Shown: piece after piece, positions 36,301 to 49,639 of the stretch
Layout of the letters: the number at the start of each line of letters is the position of its first letter
How positions within the stretch are numbered: the stretch's first letter is position 1
From: Clitoria ternatea
Lineage: Eukaryota > Streptophyta > Magnoliopsida > Fabales > Fabaceae
Reading direction: 5' to 3'
NCBI GenBank assembly: GCA_037962975.1
Contig: CM075675.1
Span: 41,648,501-41,712,500, forward strand
DNA: 64,000 nt
Made by a program: the position numbers and the translations under genes
The notes under the pieces: model-generated
The model's input: only the letters and a program-made list of their open reading frames with translations
What the model was told of the DNA's origin: nothing
The model's database searches: none

Positions 36301-39284
36301 TCAATTAACATCCATTCATTGTTGATGGTATGGACATGGCAATAACAAAGGTAATTAGGGTACTTCAGCAGTGGGAGGGGAACACTAAGAAGTACCACTA
36401 GGATTTCCAAGTCTAAATAACTTATTAATTTTAGTTGGCATAACAACCAATTAAATAAGTACTTTATCTTTTTATTTGGTTCAAATTTTTAAGTAGAAAA
36501 AAAATACATTTTTAATTATTTAATTCGTTTGTTTCAATTTTATTGGAAGAGATAAAAGACAAATTGAATGTTATATAGAGGGATTTGTATATTATTTAAA
36601 AGGTATGTTCATGAGTTGATTTTTAAAGAAAAACGAAGGAAGGGGGAAACTTATTAGAAGCTTTTACACCCTTTATATATGTTAGAATTGGTTTTAGAAG
36701 AAGAAAAGAGAGAATTAGAAAACTTAGGTTAATCGAGTAAGATTAGGGTTTAAGTTTTTTTAGCACATTTTGTTTTTCATGCCATGACCATCAAGGTCAA
36801 AAACCCCGTCTATGAATCATCTTTCCATAAAAGGTGTTTAGTCAAGTGGATTAGTTAGGTGTGTCCATTTTGCAGATGCTAGGTTATGTGTTGAATTTGA
36901 AGAGACTTTGAGAAATACTATTTATTTGTGTGATAGAGTCTTAAAAAGGCTTAACAAGAAACTTGTATGTAGAAATGAATAGTAAAAAATTCGGTAGATA
37001 ATGAATATAGCCTCAAGTATTAATGAGAGTTGAACCAATATAAATATTTAGGTGTTCCTCTTTATCCTTTTAAGTTTTAGTTTATTTAAATCTGTTAAAA
37101 CAACATGTTGTAATTTAAAAGGTTCTGAAAAAATGTTTAAAAATATAAACCTTGTGAAAATTAAAAGGACTTTCAGTTACAGAGTTTTTGTTAAAACTGG
37201 ACTTTGTTCATAAACAAGAAAAACTATTTTTTTGAAAGAAATCCTAGTTTTAAGAATTTATTTCTAAACAATTGAATTTCTTCAAAAATCGATATTGTTA
37301 TTTTCAGAACACTTCAAAACAGTTTTTTTCAAGTCTCTTCTCTTGCTATTAACCTTATTCAAGTCATAAAAGACTTAAGATAGCAAAACGATCTTGTTTT
37401 GTAGTGAAAGCTAAAATTTATGAGTGTTATAATTTAACCCTCTTTTTATGACTCTCTTATCCACTTAAAAAAGGACATGGTTGTTATATGGAAGTTAGTC
37501 CTACACAACCTTTTGCATAGGAGCATGTGTCCCTCTTAAATTTTAAGTGAGTGATTTTTCCGTGAAACCCTAACTCTAACATAAAAGTGTTGTTGCATAG
37601 GTTTTTTCTTTTGAGTCGTTGTGTGGGATATCATGCAAATCACGTGAATTCTTTGTAGCGTATGTTTTAATTTATGAAATTGTTATATTTTTTATATTTT
37701 ACCAAACATGTTTCTTTTAGCTACACTATTTTAAGAATTGCAAACATCATAAATTAAAATAATATTTAAGTTTCTTAATATTATTTTAACTTCAAATAAA
37801 TTTTGACCAATAATAATTTTCAGCAATTAGAACGTTATATATTAAAACGAGAAGTACATATAGGTTCTTAAAAGAAAACTTCAGCTTCATATAAACATGC
37901 AATCTATACATATAAGAAAATAAAAATTTCAATTTCTTCTATGCATTCGGTTACTTTATAGAGTGATCTTGATGTCTCACTTCTTTTTAATACCAGTTTT
38001 ATATTTTTGATTTCATATAAATCATAAATTATTTTTAAAATATTAGGGACTAAAAAACATGTTTGACTTTTATATTTATTTCTTATTTTTAGCTTTAATT
38101 ATAAAATTATTATTTTATTTTTTGTTTTAAAAAAAATTAGACAGACAATACTGAAAATATTTTTTTATTTACTATACAAAATTTTAAAAATGATAATTTT
38201 ATAATTAAAACTAAAAGCTAAAAAAATAACATGAAGTTTACTAATAGACTTACAACACTCCCAACTTTATGCTCACAAATACCACCCTAAAAGAAATTGT
38301 ACATTAAAATAAATATTATACACCTAACTCCACTTAAAAAGCAGGAATACCCAGTTCCTCAGCTTATATTTTCTCTAAGCAAGTATACCCATTCCTCCAT
38401 TTTTATTGGCTTATCTACCAAATTGCTTTGCTTTTGGTGAATTAAATAACTCTTTTCTGTTCAATTGAATTTGTCTTTGTTAGCCCAATTTCTTTGGTGG
38501 CTTCGGACTTTTGTCTCCAGGACCATGGGCCCTCACTATCTTTTATCAGCAAAGTTCAGCTCAAAATATTAAGGGTGTTGTTATTATTGGCCCCTTCACT
38601 AATTATGGTGGCAAAAATGAAAGCTTAAACTTCATATCTGCATGTTAAAAATTGATTAAATTAAAATATGTTTAATAAAACTAATTGTCAAATGATGTAT
38701 AAATAATTTCATTTTTCTAAAATTTTTATTGTAGGATCATTTTTAATAATACAAAATTATAGACCAACTATCAACAATCTTATCTACTCAAGCTTAAGCT
38801 TGGGAAAAACACTTCATATAGATTTTCTATGAAGAAACTTGAAAAATAGAAAGTTTAAAAGGTGAATTAAGGAAGAACACCACTCATAGGATTAAGATAA
38901 ACAAGATTTAACTCACTCACCATATGGAAGAGTCCATGATGAGAGTTTGAAGTTCTGAGTGCTCTTGAAGAACTCTAGAGATAATATTAAACTCACAAGT
39001 TTGATTCAAATTCCAAATAAACAAAAATTGATACAATTAGAAACCTCATGCCTATATATAGGCAATCTTAATAACTTGTTTAATAAGCTAAACTAATCCC
39101 GATTAAGCTGATTAACTCTAAACTTAAGTAGATTTTCACACATGACATGGGTCCTAAGTTCCTAAGGCCCAAAAGTGGCCCAAACATTAAGTTTTCAAAG
39201 TAATAGTTCCAACAAAGACTTGTTAAGCAATCTTAGTGCCTTGATCTTTAACCTTTATACCTATAACATTTATATAGGGATTTT
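30379..39284. other. About 9 kb of AT-rich DNA without a recognised gene
   Basis: Scattered small open frames (for example 33476-33237 and 32795-32532 on minus) have no recognisable domain. A CACTA-like terminus, CACTACAAAAAAATT, starts at 31386 but has no supported partner. A T-run lies at 33820-33836. Near 39046-39066 the minus strand has TGCCTATATATAGGCATGAG, a TATA-like promoter suggesting an old LTR just left of the large retrotransposon. Nothing else is supported. Confidence 0.5.
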
Positions 39285-39289
39285 ATAAA

Positions 39290-40025
39290 TGATCCGGTCT
39301 CAATACCGGTATCCGATCTGCTATACATATTTCAACGTCTTTGATAAGACATCTACGTGTAACCGGTGTCATCGGTATACATCCGAACTGTAATTCCGTA
39401 TCAGGCGTTCTCCCTATACCGGTTGTTCAGGATAACACCATGACATCGGACAATACACACGTCACTGTGCTAATGACAAGGATTGTTGCTACAGGGATCG
39501 ATCAATAATTCCCTACACTACGAGCCAAATTTTGCTCACGGGAATGGTCAACTTGTTCCCTAATCCTAGTCTACATTCTCTACGCTCAATATAAAATAGC
39601 CACTTGACCCAATCATGCAGGTAAGTGCGCAATATAATAATGCTAATGGGAGTTGGTGGTTCCCCACCAACGAGTCCTCGTTAATCGAGCCAATCAGGTA
39701 TATGAACTAACTTCATGATTGAAGTTAGGGATCTTCTTCTTCTTCAGCACTTTTACGACTGATTCCTCTCTGAATACATTCCTTACTTGGAATATAATCA
39801 CTGACTTGAGCGTCGGAGAATCTTTGCAGGTGACACCACCATTCGCCCACTTCAACGCGTTAGGTCGGTGTGAAGGATCTCCAGAACGCCCAATCCGCTC
39901 TCCTCACCCAAGGACAACGGATACATACATCGGATACACATACATTCGGTCTACTAGACGGTATTGACATACTATTCGTGACTGGCTTGAGATCGGATCT
40001 CTTGACCCCGGTCCAGGACAGATCA
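39290..40025 (+). repeat. 5' LTR of the 16.3-kb element
   Basis: Starts TGATCCGGTCTCAATACCGG and ends GTCCAGGACAGATCA. A TATA box TATAAAATAG lies at 39590-39599, giving an expected transcription start about 30 bases later. It is identical to the 3' copy except for one base. Confidence 0.95.
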
Positions 40026-40045
40026 TTGGCACGCCCAGTGGGACC
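40026..40045 (+). promoter_or_regulatory. Primer-binding site of the 16.3-kb element
   Basis: TTGGCACGCCCAGTGGGACC directly follows the LTR terminus CA. Position and the leading TGG fit a tRNA-primer site. The tRNA was not identified by eye. Confidence 0.75.
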
Positions 40046-40090
40046 CGATAAAGTTATTCCCATATCCTTTGACAGAGCAGGTAATCCACA

Positions 40091-43000
40091 ATGGAAGGCG
40101 AAGCACAAGACTTCATGGAAAATCAGGCTGAAGGCAGAACCAATCCTAACGCCTTCAGAAAACTCAACTTTGATTCTCATGGGGGCAGCTCAAAGAAGAT
40201 AGTAACAGTGTCTGATCCTGATCCTCGTGATGAGTTGATCAAACAACTTCAGAGGGAACTCGCTGAATTGCGAAGAGAAAAAAGGCAAAGCGAGGATAAA
40301 GAGTCATCTCGCACGCGAAACACTCCCCACACAACTGATGGTGAAAAGTCCACCACTCTTCAGTACTCAAAGATCCCAACGTTTGAGGAGGGAGAACAAA
40401 CTCGCGATTCTGAGGATGCAGCTTCCCGAAGGAAGAGAGATTCAACAACAGCACCCCCATTGTCTTACAATCTGAAGGTTCCTTTTTCAAGGAGACTTAT
40501 GGGCATCAGCATCCCCAAGCACCTTCAAACCACTCAACCACTTTCCATCGGAAAGTATAATGGTGAAACTGATCCAACTAAGCACCTTGATGCTTATGTG
40601 TTTGAAGCCATGTACTTGGGGGCTGATGAAGACGTGATGTGCCGAATGTTCCCTCGAACATTGTCTGAGGAAGCCCTCGGGTGGTTTAAAGGCCTGCCTT
40701 CTGGATCCATAGATTCTTGGACGGAAATGGCAGCTGCCTTTGAAACCCACTTTGTCATCTCCAGAGACGTACCCAAGACGTCTCATACCTTGGCTCAGAT
40801 TAAGCAAAGTGAAACTGAGGGCTTAAAAGATTTTTTGAAGAGGTTTTATAAGGAAGCAGCCTTGGTTCCTAATCTCACAGAATCTATCAAGCTGCATATC
40901 GTAATTGAGGCATTGCAGCCAGGATCAGCTTTCGCTCTTTCATTAGCAAAGAGCCCCCCAGCAACTTTTGAGGAGTTCAGGAAAAAAGCCTCAAAGTATG
41001 TGAGCATAGAGATGCACTTGGAGGCAATGGCTACAAAGAAAAAGCCACCAACACCATCTCCCCAAACCCAGAAGGGTAAGGAAAAGACGAGGTCAGAACG
41101 CATGGAGAGGCCATTCACCAATCCTAAGGTGGATAACCACCCTCCTCGACCTCGAGAAAGGCATGTCAATTCCTTCAGCCATTATGCACAGTTATCTGCC
41201 AGACCATCTCAGATTTTGAGAGAGGTCGGATGGCCAGTTTTCAGCACATATGGCATCAGGAGACCAGCCCCTATGAAAAGACCAGGAAATTCACGAAAGT
41301 ACTGTGATTTTCATGAACAAAATGGTCATTCCACTGATGAATGCCAAGCTCTAAAGAACGCGGTTGAGACGCTAATTAGAGAAGGCAAATTGAAGCAATA
41401 CCTGTTCAAAGAAAAATCCTTTGACAGGGCAGAACGGAATGAGAAAAGAGAAAGAGATCCCGACGATGGGGATGACAACAACCCCAGTCCGGTTCGAAAG
41501 TTCTCTGCTGCAGAGAAGCAAAAAGGTGTAATGACCGATAATGCAGCACAGAAAGACAGCATGCCCCAGCAACAACGTCAGGGCCGACGTGAAGTCATTG
41601 ACATGATTGCTGGAGGGTTCGCTGGAGGAGGAGCTTCAATTACAGCCCGTAAGAATCATCACAGAATGATTCTATCTGTGCAAGGGAAAGTCAAAGACAA
41701 TCGCCCTTACAGAGGAGGAATTGAGGCTCCCATAATCTCTTTCTCTGACGAGGATTTTGGCCCAACCGTTCCTGGTGGTGACGATGCTGTAGTCATCACT
41801 GCTGTGATCACCAACAAGGACGTCCGAAGAATCCTTGTTGACCAGGGAAGTTCCTGCGATGTTATTTTCTATAATTGCTTTGAAAGAATGGGTTTTAAAG
41901 ACTCAGATTTACAGCCTTACACGCAGGAACTAACAGCTTTCAATGGCGCAAAGCAACTAACTAAAGGGTATCTTGACACCCTTATCTCGTTTGAAGGCGA
42001 ACCAGGAGCCAGGACGGTTAGGTCTCGGGTGCTAGTGATTGATGTCAAATCACCATTTAATGGCATCATAGGCCGTCCTACTCTGAATGCAATGGAGGCA
42101 GTTGTATCAACCCCACATCTCCTTATCAAGTTCATTGACAAGGATAATGCTGTGTCATCTATCCGTGGTGATCAAGAGATGGCTAGGTACTGCTACAACC
42201 TTAGTCTCAACATGACAAAGCTGGACGCCTCCAATAAAAAGAGGAAACTTAATGATGCTGGAACATCGGCTGAATCCGTAAGTCTTGTCGACCTGGACCC
42301 TAGAGCGGATTTGAACATTGATCCGTTCAACCCATTAAAGCCCACACCGGATGGAAATTCCAGGGACATTGTCTTGGGAGATTCTCCAGAAAAGATCACC
42401 CATATCAATGACAAGCTAGATACTGAAATAGAGCAGCGACTGCTGGCTCTCTTACAAGAGTTTAAAGACCTCTTTGCATGGACTGCAGCCGATATGCCAG
42501 GCATAGACCCTGAATTCTGCTGTCATAAACTTTCTGTCTATCCAGAGACGAAACCTGTAGCCCAAAAGAAAAGACGATTGGGCCCAGAGAAACAGAAAGC
42601 AGCTTGTCAGCAAACTGAGGAATTGCTGAAGGCCGGATTTATCAAGGAAATCCGATATTCCTCTTGGCTTTCGAATGTGGTGATGGTCCCTAAATCCAAT
42701 GGTAAATGGAGAATGTGCATTGACTACGTGGACCTCAACCGCTGCTGTCCAAAAGATCCTTATCCTCTTCCTAATATAGATCGGATGGTAGATGATTCCT
42801 CTGGTTACCAATACCTGAGCTTCATGGACGCTTATTCTGGTTACAACCAAATTCCGATGTGCGAAGAGGATCAAGAGAAGACAGCTTTCATAAATGATCG
42901 TGGTGTCTTTTGCTATACAGTCATGCCCTTTGGCCTGAAAAACGCTGGGGCGACATATCAGCGCATGATCAACAAGGTTTTCGAAGGTATGCACACCAAA

Positions 43001-45562
43001 CTTGTTGAAGTATACATTGACGACATAATAGCAAAGACACCGGTTGGTGGCGATCATATTGAAGACCTGCGCCAAGTATTCACCCGTTTGAGACAATTTA
43101 ACATGAGGCTGAACCCAATGAAGTGCACATTTGCTGTCCCTGCTGGGAAATTTTTGGGTTTCATGTTAACTCAACGTGGTATAGAAGCCAATCCAGGGAA
43201 GTGCCAAACGATTCTAGACATGCAAAGTCCTAAGAATCTCAAAGAAGTCCAATCCCTGAATGGCAAGGTAGCAGCTTTGGCACGATTCATGCCGAAGATG
43301 GCTCACAGGTCGCTCCCCCTGTACAAAATACTGAAAAAGTCCAAGAAATTCGAGTGGGGACAGGAACAAGAAAAAGCTTTCCAAGAGCTTAAGGAGGTGT
43401 TGTCCAAACCTCCCATTCTCACAAAGCCTGACCCCGAAGACACACTCATTCTGTACTTGGCTATTTCAGATGAAGCTTTGGGCGTTGCCTTGATAAAAGA
43501 AACTCCTGATGGACAAAGACCGGTCTATTTCACTAGCAAGACCTTGCAAGGTGCTGAGATCCGGTATCAAAAAATTGAAAAGGCCGCCCTCGCTGTTGTT
43601 TGGGCCTCACGACGGTTGCGTCCGTACTTTCACGCCCATCCAATCATAGTGAGAACGGATTTGCCACTCAGTTCTGTCTTAATCAAGCCCGATCTTGCTG
43701 GGAGGATGATCAAATGGTCTATTGAACTCTCTGAGTTTGATATATCCTACGAACCCCGCAGCGCTATTAAAGCTCAAGTCCTGGCTGACTTTATTATGGA
43801 AATGACAGGGACTGATCCGGATTACCCTCGAGTCCATTGGACCATTTACGTTGATGGTTCATCAAACCAAAGAGGCTCTGGAGCAGGTGTAGTTCTCGAA
43901 AGTGATGACGGAGTACACCTGGAGATCTCCCTTCGTTTCAATTTCAAAACATCCAACAACCAGGCTGAGTACGAAGCTTGCTTGGTCGGGCTAAGAGCTG
44001 CAATTGACATCGGAGCTTCTGAGGCGACACTCTGTAGCGATTCACAGCTGGTGATTTCGCAGATCTTAGGAGAATATCAAGCTCGCGAACCTCAACTCCA
44101 ATTATACTTGAACTGTGTTAAGGAGTTGACTGAGAAATTCTCAAAGGTGGAGTTCAAGCATGTTCCACGTGAAGAGAATACGAGAGCAGATATACTCTCC
44201 AGGTTAGCAAGCACTAAACGACCGGGTAGCACCACTACTCTGGTTCAAAGCACGCTAACGTCGCCCAGCATCCCTCTTTTCCCTTCTCTAAACGCCATAA
44301 TGACTGACTCCCTTTACGGAGATACATGGATGGCTCCTTACATCCGTTATTTGGCTGATGGACAGCTACCCACAGATGAGAAGGAAAAGACGAGGTTAAG
44401 GAGAGAATTACCGTATTTCACTATGATTGATGGTAATCTCTACAGAAGGGCACTCTCTGTGCCCTATTTAATTTGTCTCAAAGAGGATGAGGTGCAAGGT
44501 GTAATGGAGGAAGTGCATGGAGGACAAAGTGGACACCACGCCGGAGGAAGAAGCTTAATGCGAAAAATCCTCAGAGCTGGATACTGGTGGCCCACAATGA
44601 AGCAAGACTCCATTGACTTCGTCAAAAAATGCGACGCTTGCCAAAAATTCTCTAACCTACACCACACACCGGCGGAAGAACTCTTCACATCCGCTGTTCC
44701 ATGGCCTTTCTACCAATGGGGATTGGATATTTTGGGCCCCTTTCCAACTGCTCCTGGGGGCATCAAATATCTCATTGTAGGGGTCGATTATTTCACTAAG
44801 TGGATAGAAGTAGAGCCGGTGGTGCATATTACTTCAGCCCGAACTCGCCGTTTCATGTATGAAAACATCATAACACGGTTCGGGGTCCCAGCACGGATTG
44901 TCACAGACAATGGCACCCAGTTCACGGATAGAAAATTCACAGATTTGCTTGAAGGGTTAGGAATAACCTAAATATTCTCATCCGTCGAACATCCCCAAAC
45001 TAATGGTCAAGCTGAAGTGGCCAACAGGGAGGTGCTTAAGGGACTAAAGAAGCGCCTTGGTGAAGCCAAGGGCGGATGGACAGACCAGCTGTGTCATGTC
45101 CTATGGGCATATCGGACAACGCCTCATTCATCCACCAATGAATCCCCATATCGCCTAACATACGGGGTCGAGGCAATGATACCTGTGGAACTGCAAATTG
45201 CTTCCACAAGAGTTAAGTACTTCTCTGAAGAAACCAACAATGCTAACTTGGCATCTGAAATGGATGTCATACAAGAACTCAGAGAAGACGCTTTCATCAG
45301 AGATCAAGCCATCAAAGCCAAAGTTGCTCTCCGGTACAACAAACGAGTCCAATCAAGGACTTTCAACGTTGGAGATTTGGTTTTGAGGAAAGCAAGTATA
45401 GGGAACAAATTCGCCCATCAAGGCAAATTAGCCCCAAACTGGGAAGGCCCATACAGGGTATCCGAGGTCACTGGCAAAGGCTCTTATCGCCTTGAAAACC
45501 TTGATGGCACTCCAATCCGAAACAAATGGAACACCCAAAACTTGCGCATCTACTATAGCTAG
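40091..45562 (+). pseudogene. gag-protease-RT-RNase H-RNase H-integrase polyprotein with one internal stop
   Basis: The frame is open from ATG 40091 to a TAA at 44969-44971, then continues in the same frame to 45562, so one nonsense codon is the only break. Approximate domains by residue: gag core 170-330; zinc finger of CX2HX4HX4C type at 405-418; aspartic protease with DQGSS at 584; reverse transcriptase about 840-1030 with YIDD at 975-978; a first RNase H (about 1100-1215) that has lost its catalytic aspartate (LYLAIS where the family has a TDAS-like motif); and an archaeal-type RNase H from about 1250 with YVDGSS (D1255), NQAEYEA and SDSQLV. The integrase has an HHCC zinc region, D1546 and D1606, and the stop falls between D1606 and the third catalytic residue (Glu, 44987-44989). 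A GPY/F-like end follows. It makes the particle, copies the RNA and integrates the DNA. This copy would lack most of integrase unless the stop is read through. Confidence 0.95.
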
Positions 45563-45734
45563 CTGTTTCTACACTCTCCTATCCTTATCTTGGATTGAAT
45601 ACTGGAGAATTTATTTTCACAGCTACGCTCTCCTTGTAATTCTTATTTTTGATTTAATAAGAATCTCTCATAACAATTTAACTCTTTCGAGTTTTTCTTA
45701 TGCTGTGATTTTCAGTTTATCCGGTGTACAAAAG
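45563..45734. other. Spacer after pol
   Basis: Short non-coding stretch with no feature recognised. Confidence 0.4.
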
Positions 45735-46450
45735 CATATTCAGGACGGATGATCTTAGCTACTTATTCTGTAGTTGACGATGTAACTCTTCGAATATGCG
45801 CAACGCACAAGAACATACTCAGGACGGATGATCTCAATTACCCATTCTGTAATTGACGATGTAACTCCTCGAGTGTGTAAATATTGAAGGCCCAGATTGT
45901 AGGATTAAACCGAACTCTGGGTACGGTTAGTAAGTTTGGCTGAACACCGGTGAAGGCTCAGATTGTAGGATTAAACCGAACTCTGAGTACGACTAGTAGG
46001 ATAAACCGAACGTCGGTGAAGACCTGAGTTGTAGGATTAAACCGAACCTCAGGGCATGGGTTGTAGGGCTGGTCCTTCTTCAAGGCCACAAACCGAACCC
46101 CATTCGAAGACTACATGGGTTGTAGGGCTGGTCCTTATTCAAGGCCACAAACCGAACCCCATGCGAAGGCTTGGGCGCAGTAAGCTGGTTTTTCTTCAAG
46201 ACCACGCTGAACCCCAAGTGACGGGCGCAGTAGGTTCAGGATTAGCCCTGATCTGAACCCCGTATTGAAGGCTCGGATTGTAGGATTAAACCGAACTCTG
46301 AGTACGACTAGTAGGATTAACCGAACGTCGGTGAAGAATCGTCATTGGGTAAAACCAAAGACCAATTGAAGAACGGCTAGTAGGATTCAACCGAACACCA
46401 AATATGACATGGACAGTAGGATCAAACCGAACTCCAAACACAACAAGTAA
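45735..46450 (+). repeat. Tandem repeats downstream of pol (two families)
   Basis: 45740-45875 holds two palindrome units: CAGGACGGATGATC, then AGCTAC-N7-GTAGTT or AATTAC-N7-GTAATT, then GACGATGTAACTC. 45885-46450 holds about ten units of roughly 60 bp built on GTAGGATTAAACCGAAC, including two near-identical copies around GGTTGTAGGGCTGGTCCTT. Both families recur in reverse complement in the 5.9-kb element. Confidence 0.9.
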
Positions 46451-47073
46451 GTTATACTGAACTCCAGATTAATACTTTCTTATGAAGTTCTTTATTTGGA
46501 AGTTTTATAACTAACTCATGAACTCCGACACAAACAATTCACTCGGGTACGCCACAATCTAAGGCATATTCACCTGAAATCTCAGTCGGAAATATTTGAG
46601 GAGGAATGTCTATTTTAAATCCTCACTCTTAAAAACTCTCACGAGAAAATTTTACTCAGAGTTTATTCAAAGTGATAATCACCCAATGATACTGGGGGAC
46701 AACATCAACGGTTTAACGAATATCTTGAGGAATGAACTCTCGTCTAAACGATCTCACAATCATTCCCCTTAAGCCGTTCTTGTAACAATGATGTGTTCCC
46801 TGACAAGCGGTGATCTTATTGAGAAATCCATCTCGCATGTATAAGTCCGGTATGGAGATTTTGTTTTACAAACCGATCTTCATTACTTAAATTCGGAATG
46901 ATTCAATACACATGCGATCCCTCTATTAAAGTTGTTTTTCACTAAACAAAAATGGAGGTAAAAAACCCTTTTATTGATTAAATGAGAATTACAATTCGTA
47001 TAATAATCCGGAGCTTATCCCGGAACACAGCGAATTTGAATCAATAAAATGAAAAAGGAAACAGGGAAGCACG
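46451..47073. other. Non-coding region downstream of antisense gene B
   Basis: It contains the probable 3' UTR of gene B on the minus strand (46950-47073). That stretch shares AATCCGGAG..GATCCCGG-like sequence with the end of gene A near 51521-51540. Nothing coding was found. Confidence 0.45.
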
Positions 47074-49639
47074 CTACTTTCTATGGCTTGAATCTCCTTC
47101 TTTCCCTTTGCCTTTGCCTCCGGCCTTGCCTTCTTCAGTGCGAGAGCTTGTTCCTGTACTTATGGGCTTCAGGAATGAAGGTCCCATTGATTGGCCTGCA
47201 GGTAAAGGAGCGAACTTATAAGGAGTGTTGGGCGGACTTTCATGACGCTTATCAACTATGGCCACCAGTTTCCCTTGATGAAACTCATAGAACGGGTCAA
47301 TACCATTCAGATTAAGTTTCACCTTGGGATTCCGGTATTGAATTTGACGAACAGCCAACCCAAAGGATTCCTTGACTGCCTGATCGCACATATCCACAGC
47401 CTCGTCAAATTCCGCTTTTGTGTCCGCCAACTTTGAAAGCAGCTCCTTCTCCTTACGCGACCAATCTTCGGTTCCTCGAGCATAAACAACTTTGACTTCC
47501 TTAAGCTCCTCTTCCAGCTTTGAAGAGCGTTCCTTCTCCGCACAAAAACCGGAGTGGAGGTCGGAATTGATTTTCTTTTGATCAGCTACTTGGGCCTCCA
47601 ACTCCTTGGCAAGATGTTTTAGCCTGACAATTTCTTCATCCTTCTTATATCCTTCCTCTTTGGAAGCTTCTAATTTACTTTCTAAACGAAGGATGGTTGC
47701 CTTGTCCTTAGCAGCAGCAACGCTAAGGTCATTAACCTTGCCAACCAACGAGCTCAGCCTCTCATTCTCTTCTGGAAGCTTGCGAACCGATCTTAGGAGC
47801 CCGGATAATTCTGCCAGGTGCTTCTGTCCGGCATCGCAAGCTTTGGCTACTTCATCGCTCATCAATGAGGGCTTCAGCTTGTACGGAGACTCAGGAACGA
47901 CCTCAGGAACAGAACCCTCGTATACCAGATATTGTGCAAGACCGGAGCTACTTTGAAGAGGGCGAGTAACTTTTGGTGCAAAGTAAGTCGTTATTGGCTT
48001 TGCACCATAAGTGATCCCGTCGCCAGGAGCATCCGGAGTGGACCCTGTATCCAAAGCGGATCTTTCCACTTTCTTTCCCTTTGAAGGCTCCGGATCAGCA
48101 CTCTCACTTGAAATTTTTTGTTTTTTCGGAGAAGGTTGACGATCCAAGGTCCTTGAGGAACCGCGTTTTATAGTTTTCTTCTTTTCTCCGACCTTCTCAG
48201 CCGCAACCTTCTCAGATCCGCCCTCCAGTAAGGGAATATCGTCACCTGCAGATGAGGTTAAAATGATGGTCTCCGCTGTGGCTTTCTTCGAATTCCGTTT
48301 CGCCTGAATGTCATTTTCAGCTGCCACGGAATTCGCTCCAGCTTTGAGCCCTTTCAGTTTTTCCATCTCTGGAGACGCAGCTTCAATTTCAACTGCAAAA
48401 CCAAGCAACACGGTTAGAAATCAACTACTTCAAGGCATGATGCGATAAAATATGAATATTAGCAGGAAAATTACGCAGATATTCCTCGCGGGTAGACCAC
48501 GATCCTAACAAACGCCTGCAAGAGAAAAATTTATGCGAGGCGGTGTAAGATTGAAGGGCGGAAAGAACGGAAACTGAAGACGGGCTTAGTTCATCCTCCT
48601 CAGTATAGTACGCCTGGGAGGTCAGCAAAAAGTGTTCATGCGTCCAAGCCACTGGGAACTTCGGAAGCCCATCTTCAGTTAACCAAAAAACTGACTCGTC
48701 AGGGTGAACGCTAATCTTCGTGAAATAGGACTTGAATGAATGTCCATCAACTTTGGCGGAGTCAGTGTACGCCTCAAAGTTGATAACCTTTGAGAGAGTC
48801 CGGAGGGATATCAAGCTCACTCCCCCCTTCTCTTTATTTACACGACGGACCACTTGGGCAAAATAAAAGAGCATGGCCACCGTCGGCTTGAAGTTGAAGT
48901 GCTCCCCAAGCACTTCAAGAGAACGGACTAATCCCCATCCGTTGGGGTGAAGCTGTGAAGGAGCGCAGTCCAGGAATCTCAGAACCCCCATCTGAAACTT
49001 CGAAAGGGGAAACCGCACACCAAGGTTCAAAAATAAAAAGTCATACATATACAAGGACCTTTCGTCCGGGATATGACAAATTCGATCGGATGGCAACGGG
49101 GCTATCACCACGAAGCACTTCTTGTATTTATCCCTCTTGAAGACCGTGAAACGCGGCTCCAACTCCGCTCCCCCCTCTTGAGCATGAACTGATGCTATCT
49201 CACGAAACTCCTCAGCCACCCAGCTGAATGGGCGTTTCTGTTGGAATTTCACCCAATCTATCCGGTGTGCAACCACATTGCAGAGGCCGGATTGGGTCTT
49301 CAAGATATGCTTCTCGGAAGGGGATTCCCCTTCAGACGACTTCCTCCCAGTAGCTTTCTTTGTCACCATTGTGAAAGCCTTGATGCTGCGATAAAATTCC
49401 ACATCATCAGAGACATATAAATCCCCACTCTCGACACTCTCACTAGAGGAGGAAGACCCTGAAGAGGGTATAATCACCCTTCGTCTTTGATATTGCGACC
49501 CCTCCCTCTCTGTATTTCGTGATCTCGACTGAAGGATCACTGGAATCCTCCCACCATGAACGCTAGGGTTTTGAGTCAAAGCCCTTCCTCCTCTTCCTCT
49601 AGGGCCAACGCCACTGAAGCTAACACCCTTCCTAGGCAT
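47074..49639 (-). CDS. Antisense gene B of the Tat element (two exons, 827 aa)
   Basis: Exon 1 is 49639-48475 (ATG reading MPRKGVSF). The intron is 48474-48393 (82 bp, GTAATT...TTTGCAG). Exon 2 is 48392-47074. The splice joins EEYL to LEIEAASPEMEKLKG in frame. Layout by residue: a basic, serine-rich N-terminus (1-90); a globular domain (about 110-385) with RSLYMYDFLF, GVRFPLSKFQMGVLRFLD and HPNGWGLVRSLEVLGEHFNF, resembling from memory the plant domain called putative gypsy-type transposon (Pfam Transposase_28); a linker with a nuclear-signal-like SPKKQK; a long coiled coil (about 560-720); and a conserved tail with ESFGLAVRQIQYRNPKVKLN and YEFHQGKLVA. The molecular function is unknown. It is paralogous to gene A throughout. 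An alternative start at M91 (MVTKKATG) aligns with the start of gene A. Both exons are open. Confidence 0.85.

Noticed and set aside
36258..36446. 62-aa minus-strand frame
   Set aside because: Short, with no motif, in AT-rich intergenic DNA.
31386..37406. A 6-kb CACTA transposon between CACTACAAAAAAA (31386) and TTTTGTAGTG (37397-37406)
   Set aside because: The ends match at 12 of 13 bases, but the 3-bp flanks differ (CTT versus AAA) and there is no transposase or subterminal repeat structure.
42452..43096. 214-aa minus-strand frame inside pol
   Set aside because: It is a shadow of the reverse-transcriptase coding strand.
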